Source: Isoetes taiwanensis (lineage: Eukaryota > Streptophyta > Lycopodiopsida > Isoetales > Isoetaceae). Taken from it: 64,000 bases of DNA. The stretch covers positions 9,569,563 to 9,633,562 of the forward strand of contig JAJEKV010000014.1 of the NCBI GenBank assembly GCA_021234155.1, given 5' to 3'. The position numbers were made by a program, and so were the translations under genes. Shown in pieces: positions 44,690 to 55,450 of the stretch; the first letter of the stretch is position 1, and every line of letters starts with the position of its first letter. Under the pieces are notes generated by a model, which saw only the letters and a program-made list of their open reading frames with translations, had not been told where the DNA came from and ran no database searches.

Positions 44690-46200
44690 GAGCAATCTAC
44701 ATTTATCCGCCAGAGACCATGTCTCAGCCAGAGGCAGTTCCCCCAGTCGGCATGGATGAGCGTCCCTTGCCATTTGGCCTGCAGAGCGGCGCTGATGTCC
44801 CCGGACGCATCGGTAGCATTGTTGAATGGTACCCCAACTGGCACTTGTGACAGGGTGCTTGTTAACCGTATTTGTTTTGTGACAGGGAATACCATGGCAT
44901 TTGGTGTCCGGGTGCCTGTGGTCACGCCTCGTTGAGAGCCCTGTCGGGCCCACACCGCTGCCCAGTGATGGATTTGCACAAGACAGGTGTACACACTTTG
45001 TGGATAGAAGTCGCCGCGACCCCGGATTTCCGGGATTGACCCGCGATGGAGCTTGGGGCCACCATCAGAGCCACCATGCAGATCAATGGTGGCCCACAGA
45101 CAGACATTCCGGGCCAAGGGGTGCAACCCCGCGAATTGCAGAGAGAGTGGTGTCCGAGCGGGAGAGGGCTGCAAAACGTCGAGAAGATCCTGCAAAGCCG
45201 CAGTATGATGGAGGCCGCGGCCAATGAGACATAGAGAGGCGAGGAGACAAGGAGCAACAACGATGCGCCCTACAAAGATGTCCTTACCCCCCGAGGCGGC
45301 CCTAGATGCCTTCCCCGAGGGGCGGACGCCATGTTTTATGAGGCCAGCACACGCGACAGAGGGGGCCTTGAGAGGATGCACCCTATCATGAAGGTCGATT
45401 AGAGTAAGAGCTAGTGGCGCAATGGCGTTCGGCAGGAAAGACTGGACCGCACATGCTATGCTCAATGACCGGGCCATTGCCTGAGAGGATCGGTGGCCAT
45501 TTGCCCACAGGGAGGAGTTGCTAGTCGAGCTCCACAGATATCTGGAGTCTCGGCCGGTTCTAATGCAGGGTTCTGAGTCATCTTTGCCACCAGTTTCTTT
45601 GGATATGAGCATCCACACTCCAACTGATCCCTCCATTGCCCGGGAGGTGAGTGGCTTGCAGCGGCGGCGAGGGGGAAGAGTTCGGTCGGAGGTAGGGACC
45701 CGCGTCCGATCAACCTCCGGTCATGAGACACGCGTCCGGCCGCCCGGCCGATCCGTACATGGCCACCCCCTTCCATAGGGCGCCGGTGACGGGAGCTGAC
45801 CAGGGTCGCCAGTCCCTCGATGATATCATGAGGACGGCGATGGCAGGCACCGGGCATGGCACACACATTGACTTCCCCATTTCCGCCTGATCGCAATGTC
45901 GAGGGAGCAGAGGCATGGATAAGAGACCGAGCACGCGGTTTTTTCATGTACCACGCTGGAGAGTTCGACAGGCACACCATCTGGAGCTACCTGGTGTGTG
46001 TACCCATTCGAGGATGGTCTCAGCCCCACAGACGGTCGGCACAGTTCCCAGAGCACTTACAGATCCCGGCTAGGTTACATCTTCAGTCCCTTTTCTGGGA
46101 AGAGGTTAGGGTGTTCACGCACTTTTACGGCCAGCCAGATCACGAACACCTTTGCCATGGTTTGCGGCGGCCCGATGGTGCGGCGACTTGATATTGCAAG
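44690..46200 (+). other. GC-rich coding-like fragments, unrecognised
   Basis: Plus-strand pieces include 44718 onward (MSQPEAVPPVGMDERPLPFG), about 45046-45234 (MELGATIRATMQINGGPQTD), 45518-45778 and 45856-46191 (REQRHG/FDRHTIWSYLVC, FWEEVRVFTHFYGQPDHEHL). Long minus-strand frames across 44674-45980 look like shadows, because GC-rich sequence opens many frames. Candidate splice signals such as TTTGTGACAG near 44888 suggest an intron-containing gene upstream of the ULP1 part. I cannot assemble a reliable model or name a family. Confidence 0.3.
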
Positions 46201-46379
46201 AGGGCGCCGGGCTACAAGCATCGCGGCGTCTGACTAACATCTGACCTCCTCGAGGCGTGCGCCCCTGATGGACAGTGGGAGGAGGGGCACATTCGAGTGT
46301 TGATGAGGTACGTGTCGGGTTTATGTTTAGTTTGTATGGATCGACAAAATCTGATATTTGGCGTGTGCTTATATGTAGC

Positions 46380-47121
46380 GTGTTGCGGCAGATGCTTGGA
46401 GAGGCGAAAAAGGTGAGTGTTGATGATAGACCCCGTTACTATCACGACTATGTTCAGTCGGTGTCAGGAAACGTCCCTCCCGAGGAGTGCGTCTCCCACC
46501 TTCTTCCCGCTGAGCATCCTGACTGGGGTGCACTACGTCTGGTGCTCTGGCCCATCGTCACAAGGTAAGTACTCGATTCTTTGCTTTACTTTCAATTCCC
46601 GAGGCAATCCTCTGACTTAAGGGAACCGAAAGTCATACATCTTTGGCGTGTGCAGTGGTCATTGGATGCTTGTTGCTCTCATACGATCCGCCGACGTGCG
46701 CACCCGCCTAGGCCTCGGAGATGACGATCCATGTGGGCTGGTGGTACCGACAACATGCCTTCACGGCCGGGGTTTCGAGAGTGCGCATCCACCTACCACC
46801 GCTTAAATCGTGAGTGTCTCTAGTCCCCCGTCTTTCCCAGCGTGCCCGCCACTAGTGATCTCACTGCACTCTCTTTGTGCAGTAGCGGCGGCAGGTCTTC
46901 GAAGCGACTGGGCACCAGCGGGTTACATCCGATGGGGTGCTGCCTCAAATGTGCGGCCTGCATTGTGCCCGCTGCAGGTCGACAACAATACCTGTGGCAT
47001 GCACATTGGTTTCATCATGCGCCACCTCGTGCGGGACGTGTGGCAAACCCGGCCGGATACTGTTATACCGATAAGTAGGGCCTGGTACGGCGGGCGATGT
47101 CGAATCGCTTGGGAGGAGTGA
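46380..47121 (+). pseudogene. ULP1-like cysteine protease (C48), TE-associated
   Basis: A first exon-like piece (LRQMLGEAKKVSVDDRPRYY to HPDWGALRLVLWPIV) ends at a strong donor (AAG/GTAAGTAC, 46564/46565). The acceptor GTGTGCAG leads to 46656, giving GHWMLVALI with the candidate catalytic His. A stop (46804-46806) lies just before a second donor, GTGAGT. After the acceptor TTTGTGCAG (exon from 46883) comes LQVDNNTCGMHIGF, with the Gln and nucleophilic Cys of ULP1/SUMO proteases. Such domains are common passengers of plant Mutator-like and CACTA elements, where their role is unclear. The family call rests on the H...Q-x5-CG pattern. The stop suggests decay. Confidence 0.6.
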
Positions 47122-47303
47122 GTGGCCCGTAGTAGTCGGGCTGCTTTATTGTAGGGTGTACTGGTACCAACAGAGACTCAGTGGTCACTGTTAGTGCTGT
47201 TTGGGATCTATCTAGCTAGAAGCTTTTCTCCGTAATCATGTAATCATGTATGTAACATTATATGCGACATTATTTATGTGATAATGCTATGAGTGATGGC
47301 ATA

Positions 47304-47885
47304 TCAGTTTGCTGTGTGGCCTCTCATTCGTGCGCGAGGTCGTGGTGGTTGGTCCCTCGCTGCGGTCGGCCTTGCACGCCATCTGTGGACTCCACTGCGG
47401 GCATGTTCTTGCTGTCTATCGTAACCGCCATGAAAGACGTGAACCGGGGGGCCGGCTGCGTCTCTATAGAATCGTATCTGCCTGCGAACCTTGGATATAA
47501 TTTCACGCACATCTCCTGGGTCAAGAGCATGAGCATTTTGCATAGTGGCTTGCACAGTCTGACGTTCGGCCATGAGCAACGCATCCCATTGTTGTAGCAG
47601 CGGCATGAGGACATCGACGTCGTTCATTGGTGCGGGCGGTCGCGGAGGCATGGGCGGAATGAATTGTCGGTTGGGAAACGACTCATTGTACAATCGGGGT
47701 GGCTGCGGTAAGGAAATAGTCTCCGCTATGAGATGTTTGCACCTACACGCATGAGGGCATGGGCAGTCGCAATATCGCATCCTCATATGCTGAGTGTATC
47801 TCAGTCCCTCCGTTGACTGGCTAGCCATAGATAACCTGACGTCTGCAGCATCTTCCAACCGGATGGCGTTGGGGTTATCGTGCAA
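47304..47885 (-). CDS. Unrecognised GC-rich ORF
   Basis: 193 residues starting MHDNPNAIRLEDAADVRLSM. It contains a Cys/His cluster (CDCPCPHACRCKHL), a Pro-rich linker (FIPPMPPRPPAPMNDVDV) and a helical part (LLQQWDALLMAERQTVQATM). Overlapping plus-strand frames are shadows or the reverse. No family recognised. It lies convergent to the ULP1 piece, which suggests that the block carries genes on both strands. Confidence 0.35.
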   Translation of the reverse strand: MHDNPNAIRLEDAADVRLSMASQSTEGLRYTQHMRMRYCDCPCPHACRCKHLIAETISLPQPPRLYNESFPNRQFIPPMPPRPPAPMNDVDVLMPLLQQWDALLMAERQTVQATMQNAHALDPGDVREIISKVRRQIRFYRDAAGPPVHVFHGGYDRQQEHARSGVHRWRARPTAARDQPPRPRARMRGHTAN

Positions 47886-49333
47886 TGATTGGATAATGGA
47901 GTGAGCACCGGCATGTCTCTTTGGATATGGCCCGTGCTATAAGCGTCCAAACTTCGGCCGCATGGAAAAGAGAGGTTACGGCCAACACGAGAGAGTTACA
48001 CCCTTTTGTACTTACCAAGACTCCATCTTTCTTTGCACCGAAGTTAGGATTGTGCCTCCGGTGGCATCGTCCGTCCAGGAAAACCAATGAGATGAGACAC
48101 TAGTGTGTACATCCTTATATTGACTTTGCCTTTGCAAGGTTTGAGTCTTCAAAACTTTCGGTGTGACTCCGCGTAGTTTGTTGTGTCGGCGTTGGCATGG
48201 TTGAACGGCCGTTTGTGTCTCTCGCCATTTACCATCCCACGCCGCCCCATTCAACCAGTTGTGATTCAAGTACCCTTGGATGATGTGGTTTTGTCCGTAG
48301 AGAAGCTGAAATTGTGCCGGTGGGCATTGTAGGCGTTGGCATTTGGCTCTGCATCAACCGGCGGCCGCAAGGCCACGTCTTTCTTTAGCATCTCCGGCCG
48401 GTGGCGGGAACGATATTTTGCCACGCGACGCCGCGCATGGAACCAACATGCAAGAACATTGCCGCAACCTTTTGCAAAACCGAGGCTATTGTTACCAATG
48501 TGTTGATACAATCAATGCACGGTCGGCATACCCGCCGCCATCTTCCCAACAATGTTAGCTCTTCCGACACAACCTCGGTGATAGCCCGTCTCTCACGGCC
48601 CGTCCATGTCAATGGTGATTGACCTCGGTGCGATTGTGCCCATTCGCCGAAGACAAGGCGTGGCGCTATCTTCGGGGGCATGTCGTTGGTGCCCCTCGCC
48701 GGCCTCCACGCCGCATAGCATGTAAAACACTGGGTACCCCACACCCCAGGCAATCGGTACAACCGCTCGCGTCACGGGAAACTTCCACAGATTTATGCGA
48801 AGGTTGAATCCATGGCCCAACCACCGCCGGCGCGCTCCATCTCCACAAAGACCTCAACATCCTGTCATCTTGGATGACTAGGATCCATGGTCGGGTCCAA
48901 CGGCTCGGCGAAGATCGCGGATTCCAAGGCTAGTGAAAAATCACCTTCCCCTGAGGCTTTCCAATCGTCAATCCGGCTCGAGGCTTTCCCATCCGTCCAT
49001 TACCCAAACTCCCCGCCCTACGATGCATAAAATGATAAAATATTTACGGTGCATATCCAGAATGACAAAGTTGCGCGAGAACTTCAAATTCATTACTATT
49101 CCAAAAACTAAGCATTCTCATAAATCTACAACAACATCACTGTTCCATAGTAAAAGATTTATCGGTGGAGCTTACCGAAGTATTCTCTCTACGGGTAGGC
49201 CAATTGCCACACATCCTCCCCTGCCATCGTGAAGCGGTATGTGACTCTCTCAAGCTGGCTCACCGTCGTGCGTATTTTTGTGGTCCCGTGCTCTTGCGCG
49301 ATGTCCCACGCAAAGCGGGTCATTCCAATACTT
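47886..49333. other. GC-rich stretch, gene content unresolved
   Basis: Many short frames on both strands overlap one another between 47886 and 49333 and none shows a motif I trust. It is probably a decayed or intron-rich part of the minus-strand gene that starts near 50410. Confidence 0.35.
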
Positions 49334-50410
49334 CTAAGCTCTAGTCGCGGCGACGCAAAGGAGTTCAGGATGCACGGGCATGGACCAATCTTCCGCATTG
49401 GTGAAAGGATCATGGCCAGTGTGTTCGGTGCTAACGTATATCCGTGCACCATTTCCATTATCTTTCACTGTCCGCAAACGAAACAAGCAACCTCTGCGGT
49501 GGGACCGTCTGATTTGCCTATCCCCCCGGGTCCCTCTCCTGCGTGGTTGCCTCCATCGGTGGCAGGCATAGTCATCCACAATCTCGCCCGTCGCCGCCCT
49601 GACACGTTGATGTCCATGGACCAAACGGACACGATGAGTGGTTTGAAGCTCAATCACCCTTTGCTCGAGGAGGTCCACGGTGGTCTCCTCCGCGTAGTTG
49701 AAGTCGCTGTCCTTCATGGTGCGACCACTTTTGCACGTGCACACTTCCATGCATGCAGTTATGTATTCCTGTGGGATGCCATGGCGCCGCAGACCAATTT
49801 CCCATTCCTCTGAAATCTTTTCAAACGTGGCAGTGGGGGACCGATGGGTGCTTCCATTCAAGTGGCCCATGGCAACCAACTGGCTCCAAAACTCCACGTA
49901 AGGGACTAACTTATGAGGCCCAGTTACGCGCCGGTACAACCAGCCGTTGGAGTCATCGTCAACTGCAAACTCCTCACAATATGCAGCCCATCGGGTACAT
50001 CAACGACATGGTGCTTTCGATGGGTGGCCTCCCGCTTCTCTGAGGCCCGGGGGGCAGAGGGGATCAGCGGCACTTATTTCCGGCGGGTGGGGAACATAGT
50101 GTTCTCAGGGCACGCGCCTCATCAACCCATACACAGACTCGTTGAGGGCATAACCACCCTGGGGGGCAACACGGAGCCATTGAACTGGGTCCGGGTAGAC
50201 ACCGGCCACTTCATGTACAAGCAGTTCTTGGGAATTTTGGCTGGGAGTAACTTGTGGAGCAACCTGACCAGGCGGGTTCCACCCGTCATCTACATTATCC
50301 CCGGTGTCCTCCTCCAACATTGTGTCATCCTCGTTGTCATGAAGGTCATACTCACTATCATTTTCATCTGACATCTCACTGACTGAGTCGTCAGTGACTA
50401 CCTCAGCCAT
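49334..50410 (-). CDS. Unrecognised GC-rich minus-strand gene, two pieces
   Basis: The likely start is the ATG at 50410 (MAEVVTDDSVSEMSDENDSE), a strongly acidic N-terminus that reads to 50105. A second open piece runs 49939-49334 (LVPYVEFWSQLVAMGHLNGS; ISEEWEIGLRRHGIPQEYIT; ACMEVCTCKSG; VDLLEQRVIELQTTHRVRLV), perhaps extending upstream to CEEFAVDDDSNGWLYRRVTG. Frames change between the pieces, so an intron or frameshift is needed. Composition looks coding, but no domain is recognised. It may be the second gene of a DNA transposon that also carries the ULP1 gene. Confidence 0.4.
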
Positions 50411-50592
50411 TCTCCTGCTATAGCAACTGCGCCTGCTCTAGCACCGACGATCTCGAATAGATATCTGAGGTACAGTCGAACATGAACACAAGCCTGAGTA
50501 CAAACCTATAGATACATTGGGGTCTTCACAAAACACAAATATGAATTATAAAGCAACACATTATACTACTTGTTTCCCATTCATAAAAAATA

Positions 50593-50937
50593 TTATACAT
50601 TGTTTTTGTCCATTCTGAGGACTTGACAATTGGATGCAACGACTTGCATCATTATCTGCACATCCAACATTGTTTCATCCTTATTTGGCTCGGTGAGCCA
50701 TTCTACCGATTGTTCCCCTTTAGGAACGGACGTTAAAGCAATCAGAAGCTCCCTTTCACTCATCGTTGCAACGACGGTGAAAGGAGCGGGAGGAGTAGGG
50801 GGACTGATGTCCCTTAGAGGAGGAGGAGGAGGAGGAAGCGGGGGATTGCTGGAGATGTCCCTGGGAGGAAGAGGAGGAGGAGCATTACTGCTAGAAGGGA
50901 CACAACGTGCGAAGACGGTCTTCAACTGGCGGACCAT
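50593..50937 (-). CDS. Proline-rich unrecognised ORF
   Basis: 114 residues: MVRQLKTVFARCVPSS, a poly-Pro stretch (PPLPPPPPPLRDISPPTPPA), then MSERELLIALTSVPKGEQSV and a helical end. The matching plus-strand Gly-rich frame is a shadow. It lies upstream of the acidic-protein gene, and its function is unknown. Confidence 0.35.
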   Translation of the reverse strand: MVRQLKTVFARCVPSSSNAPPPLPPRDISSNPPLPPPPPPLRDISPPTPPAPFTVVATMSERELLIALTSVPKGEQSVEWLTEPNKDETMLDVQIMMQVVASNCQVLRMDKNNV

Positions 50938-51841
50938 TGTAACAAGATGGGCAAGAAGAATGGCAACAGTTTTCCACAGAAAATGACAATATCAAGCAAT
51001 TTCCCTGCCATTTTTAGAATAAAACATTTTAACAAAATATGGACCAGAACAAGAAAAAAATTGCCCACCAAGCGGATAGAAACTCACTTGAGCGGATAGA
51101 CGCGTTACGAGATTGGCTTCAAGATCGTTAGCCCGAACTTGAACTTCACTCGGCGCCACGGCTTCACATACAAACTCAAGCGCCACCGAAGGTATGAATA
51201 TATACTCGAGACGCTACACTCAAAGTTCATAGATTCCTTTTCGTGAATTGCAGCACCGAAAGTTGGATTCAGCAGCACCGAAAGTTGGATTTCCTCCACC
51301 AAACGGGTAGCACTCAGGTTCTCGATTCGGGCCTGGGTAATGGCAGAGGGTGCCAATTCACGCCTCAAGGCAAACTTTGCAGCCCATAATAGGCTGTTGT
51401 ATCGGCTCTATCCTTGGATTCGGGCCTCAAGGACCCGTAGGGTGGGCTTTCACGCTAGCCATTTACGTTTTGGAGCCATAATGGCTTAAAATCCAGACGG
51501 GTTCGGCCACCCGATTCCAAAATGTTGACCCGGGTGGGGGTGGCTCCGGTCACCCACAACGCACCAACGCCCGCCATCATGCCTCAACCGTGATTAGCCT
51601 CCAGGAACCCTTAAAAGGGTGGCCAGCACCACCGACGCCTCCACCGACGCCCCCCAATGTAACTCCTGTTAGGGGTTCGCTTTCCAACCCGGCAGAATGC
51701 TTTTTAAGCCGGCCGCCATAGCCATCGCCTGAGATATCGCTTTTGGTTTTGGTTCGCTTATACACTTGGTCAAAAGTTGTGGTTCGCTTGGGCTAAACCC
51801 AATTGATGGCCAACTTCCATTCGGGTGCCATTCGAAGCACC

Positions 51842-53455
51842 GTCAAAATTTGGTCAATAGAGGTCAAATATGGGAAACAGTGATCAGAAAATGAGATTTG
51901 GAGTTGCCAAGCATATTTTTGGGAATTTCCGAAGCAACTATGTTGCAATGGTGCTAAGGAAGAGGGGCAAGCAGCCAAATTCCTATTTGGATATGTAAAA
52001 GTATTTTTTGTGGCTGGATTTGGCAAAATACATCAAAACTGTTTAAAACAGAAAGCAATTTTTTTGAACTTGAGCTAGACGTGGTATTTTTGGATGATTT
52101 CAACTCCTTTGGCTTACACAAGTCCTAAGAATAGCTTGCAAGTGGGCCAAAAGAGCTGGAAAACACACAAGGTTTTTCTGTAGAATATTTTGTGGCAAGA
52201 ATTGTTAAGAAAAATATCAGAGATGGATTTGACAATTTGGCAATCAATTTAAATTGATATGAAGGTAAATATATCATGATAACAATAGATAAGGATGCTT
52301 CATAGCTTTAATCACAGGAAAATAATAATCACAAGTCATAAGATAATTTCTGAAAGTAATGTCAACTAGATCTTGTAAATCCAATCGAGGAGAGCTCAGA
52401 AACTTCAAGGATCGTTCAAATCTTGCTCAGCAATGATCAATGTAGGATCTGAATACTTCTGGTCCTTCAAAAATGTCAAGATTGTTTTCCCCCTGTATAT
52501 AGTTTCAAATTTCGGTTTCAGTGATTTTAGGTAATAATTTTAGGCTCAATCTGTTGCTTAAGTTCCGGAATCCAAGAATAGGGTAGTGTCAAGAAGAATA
52601 GAGCGCAGGAAGGCATGATTCGAGCCGAATTTCCAGTTTTAGGGTTCTTTGGCTGTATTTTCGCATAATTTGCGCGATACGGTTTCGTATTTTTGCAGGA
52701 ATATGCTCCGTATATGCCGTATTTGGCCATTTTAAAAGCTTGGCCAATGATTCAAAGGTGTTTACCCATAAAATACTTAAAGGAGATTAGAACCTATTGA
52801 CCATAGAGAAGATTGCCCACACGTGCAAAAGAATAGGGAATCTTTGGGGCATCTTTTGACAAGGTTGGGAATATACCACTGAAAATATGATGGAATGAGA
52901 ATGAAGGCAAAAGAAATTATGAGGGACCATTGGGAGGGCAAAGAAAAATAAGGAAAAAGGGATGATACTTTTTTTGAAACAAAGGCTTAAGGAGGTTTTA
53001 AAATAGGCAAGATGATGGCACATCAAAGGAAGTAGTAGGGAATTTGAGGAATATGGCAATTATGGCAAGGTAATCATGGCAGGGGAGTGAACAATGGATA
53101 TGAAAACAATGTTGAGCCAAAAGTGCTAAAATGGGGGTAGTGGGGTGAAGCAAAGGAAAAATTAGAAACTATACACCATGGGGGTCTTCCAAACTCTTAA
53201 CTTCCAATCTTCAAAATATGTCTTCCAAACTTCATAACCCAGATTCTTCTAGAGCATATTCTTTAACTAAGCAAAAAATACCTCTTGTGAACTTTAACCT
53301 TGAGCTCTTGTTGACTTGAAGCATGAACATCCTTTGTCCTCCATATCAATGTTGAATACCAAGAATCTTCCAATCTTTTACCTAGTCTTCCAAGATGAAT
53401 TGACCTAGTCTGAATGTATAGATCACAATTAGCATGTTGCCCTTTGGGGTCAACA
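51842..53455 (-). repeat. 5' LTR, second segment
   Basis: Resumes at LTR position about 324 with GTCAAAATTTGGTCAATAG and runs to GTCAACA at 53455. Very similar to 34937-36552, with small indels (for example an extra AAT near 52322). Confidence 0.92.
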
Positions 53456-53460
53456 GTATA

Positions 53461-54399
53461 TGTATGGCTCAAGCCCAAAATAAACCCTTTTGGATCACTC
53501 ACCTAAATTGTACGGCTACAACTATGTGAACCCCCCTTGCCCTTTGCTCATCTCAGTTACCTCAATCATTTCTGTCTCCTCTTGCATTTAGTTCTCGGCA
53601 GTCTACTTTAAGATATGGTCCTCAATAATAGAAGCATTCGCTTTTCATTGATGAAGCCTATCATATTAACCACTGATAATACCTCCTGTAATACCTTTAA
53701 CTACATCGTATTCAATGTATCACATTAGCACCAATATTTAGCAAAGATTCCATATGCTTATATCATATTTCCAATTGACTTATCAAGAAAAAGACTTCTT
53801 TGCACCATGAAGATCATAAATAAAAAGCACAAACTCTAGACTTGAGTCATATAACTTAAATTCGGGAATCATTTATATCAAAATAAAAATAATTAATAGT
53901 TATTAACTAGCACTTTGACACATCAAGGATTTTATAATCCTCATCCCTAGAGGTTAGGATAATATGATCCTAATCCCTTAACAAAACTTCTCTAAAGAAC
54001 TGAAGTAGAATGTTATGCATGTCGCATGCACAACCATGATGTTGCAAGGCAACGTGCAGAAAACTCCAGAACTCCTTTAGGTTGATTCTAATCTCGCCGG
54101 TCAGCGGCGTTCCCTGATTTGACTCCATCTGGAAAGGAAGAAATAAAGGATGAGGTTAGTCATGGGGAAGGACTAAGTGGGAAACCTTCACCTTCGACAA
54201 GGAAATCTGGAAAATATAGTAACAATCAATTTATCATTAGAAATTATTGTTTTAGGAATGATCATTCCCTTATCCAGGTTTTCATGTATACCGTTCCGGA
54301 CACGGATATACGTTCATATATCAATCACCTAGTATGCACATTGCTCAACCACTTGGGATCCCTTCGGCATCGACAAAGGGACGGGTTCAACAAGTAGAT
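53461..54399. other. Intergenic, no gene seen
   Basis: AT-rich sequence between the retrotransposon and a LINE fragment. The short frame at 54119-54397 has no recognisable feature. Confidence 0.5.
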
Positions 54400-54830
54400 A
54401 CTTCTTATCTTTTTATTGCTCCACTTATGGGCATACGAGTCATGACAACGAAACATGAACTTAAAAGGAAAAACGGAAACAAGCAAAATCAGCATAAGCC
54501 ATCACAGACTCCAAGGCTTCCAGCTATGGTTCACCCACCAAAGGATCTTCTACGTGCGATCTTATTTGATCCGTGTCCACCTTTTCTGCAATATCTCCTT
54601 AATCGTAAGGAGTTACGAGTGGGTGCCATCCCAATCCTGAAACTATTCAAAAACCAGTCTTTTGGAAACCATCTAAGGAGACGTTCATTGAATAGATCAG
54701 CTAGTATAGCATGGAGATATTCCCCGCCCCATTTAAATAACTCTTCAGAAATGCCAAAAGAGTCACTTGATTTCCCATTGTGCATAAGGGCTTTTTGTGG
54801 ATTGTAAAAATAGGACGCGTCCCCCCTCAT
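54400..54830 (-). pseudogene. LINE reverse transcriptase fragment
   Basis: Minus-strand reading contains SEELFKWGGEYLHAILADLF, then NERLLRWFPKDWF. This fits the segment of non-LTR RTs just before the first RT blocks (a helix with LxxLFN and FPxxW). After that the frame breaks, and later RT motifs such as FADD are absent. A copia or host origin is unlikely given the LFN...FPxxW spacing. It is a short decayed copy. Confidence 0.5.
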
Positions 54831-54886
54831 CGACTAAGGGCTTCTTGTGGATTGTAAAAATAGGACGCGTCCCCCCTCATAATATA
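54787..54886. repeat. 50-bp tandem duplication
   Basis: Two copies of a unit from AGGGCTT(T/C)TTGTGGATTG to GACGCGTCCCCCCTCAT, at about 54787-54824 and 54837-54882, with near-perfect identity. Confidence 0.9.
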
Positions 54887-55450
54887 TTTGGTCTATACAT
54901 GGCATATTATATAGTTCTACAACCCAAGTTTCTAGGTCCTCCATTTGTATGTTTCCAAGAGACATTCTTCTTGGAACATTTCCAAAATCTCTTTGGCTCC
55001 AGCTCTACGATATAGACCCACACATACATTGTCAATATATATGAAGTCATGCAAAATGGCTCGCAATGAGCAACGTCATGCGTTGCTCAATTTACAGAGG
55101 GTAAAACAAGGCACCATAGAGGCGACCGTGCATGCGAACCCCACCTTAGGGGCAACTTGCTATTGCAGGGAGTACAACCAAGAACGGTAGACACTGAGCT
55201 TCATGGACATAGATACCTGGTGCAACCGGAAAAATCGAAGAATGGTTTGCCAATCTCCATTCTAAGATCAGGAACCTGCAAGAATGCCATCCCGATGTGC
55301 ATGACACTTACAAATCTAAGCATGCCATGTGGCCCTTTACTAGCGATGTCAACTCTCGTACGTATTAGGAAAAAAAGGAAAAGGGATGGTCGGTTGTTTG
55401 GAATTAACATTGAATTATAGAAGACAACAAATTACATGATTTTACACTAA

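Larger units (their letters stand above)
43694..51841. mobile_element. GC-rich 8.1 kb block splitting the 5' LTR
   Basis: Clearly richer in G+C than the surroundings. It begins and ends at the same LTR position (GTCAAAATTT, 43684-43693 and 51842-51851). Its left edge (43694 to about 44040) resembles LTR positions 334-650 in patches (CATAAAGCAATTTTTTGAAC; GTCCTAAG with ATAGCTGG). Its right edge (about 51460-51841) resembles the gag start and LTR positions 1-330 (TTTTGGAGCCAT; CTTAAAATCCAG; AAAATGTTGACCC; TATACACTTGGTCAAAA). The middle holds ULP1-like and unrecognised ORFs. This fits recombination with, or insertion of, a diverged relative carrying foreign cargo. Confidence 0.7.
34614..53455 (-). 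mobile_element. Ty3/gypsy LTR retrotransposon with nested insertions
   Basis: Ends are TGTTGACC...GTCAACA with an exact 5-bp target duplication, GTATA (34609-34613 and 53456-53460). The coding strand is minus, in the order gag, protease, RNase H, RT, degenerate RNase H, integrase. The 3' LTR is 34614-36552. The 5' LTR is 43361-43693 joined to 51842-53455 across an 8.1 kb GC-rich block. A 596-bp DNA element sits in the gag zinc-knuckle region. LTR copies differ by only a few bases per hundred by eye, so insertion was fairly recent, yet gag and pol carry frameshifts and a stop. The DGGS protease motif and integrase type suggest the Tat/Athila side of Ty3 elements. That placement is inference. 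Confidence 0.92.

Noticed and set aside
44674-45636. 320-residue minus-strand frame
   Set aside because: GC-rich sequence opens long frames by chance. The composition (many Arg/Gly/Ser/Pro) and plus-strand coding-like pieces argue that it is a shadow.
43684-51851. 10-bp GTCAAAATTT at both ends of the GC-rich block read as a Mutator-type target duplication, with weak inverted similarity of the block ends (18 of 24 positions near ATTGGCTCCCGAA)
   Set aside because: The word is part of the LTR itself, and the block edges look like LTR continuation, so recombination explains it equally well. The inverted similarity is short and could be chance. Kept only as an alternative.
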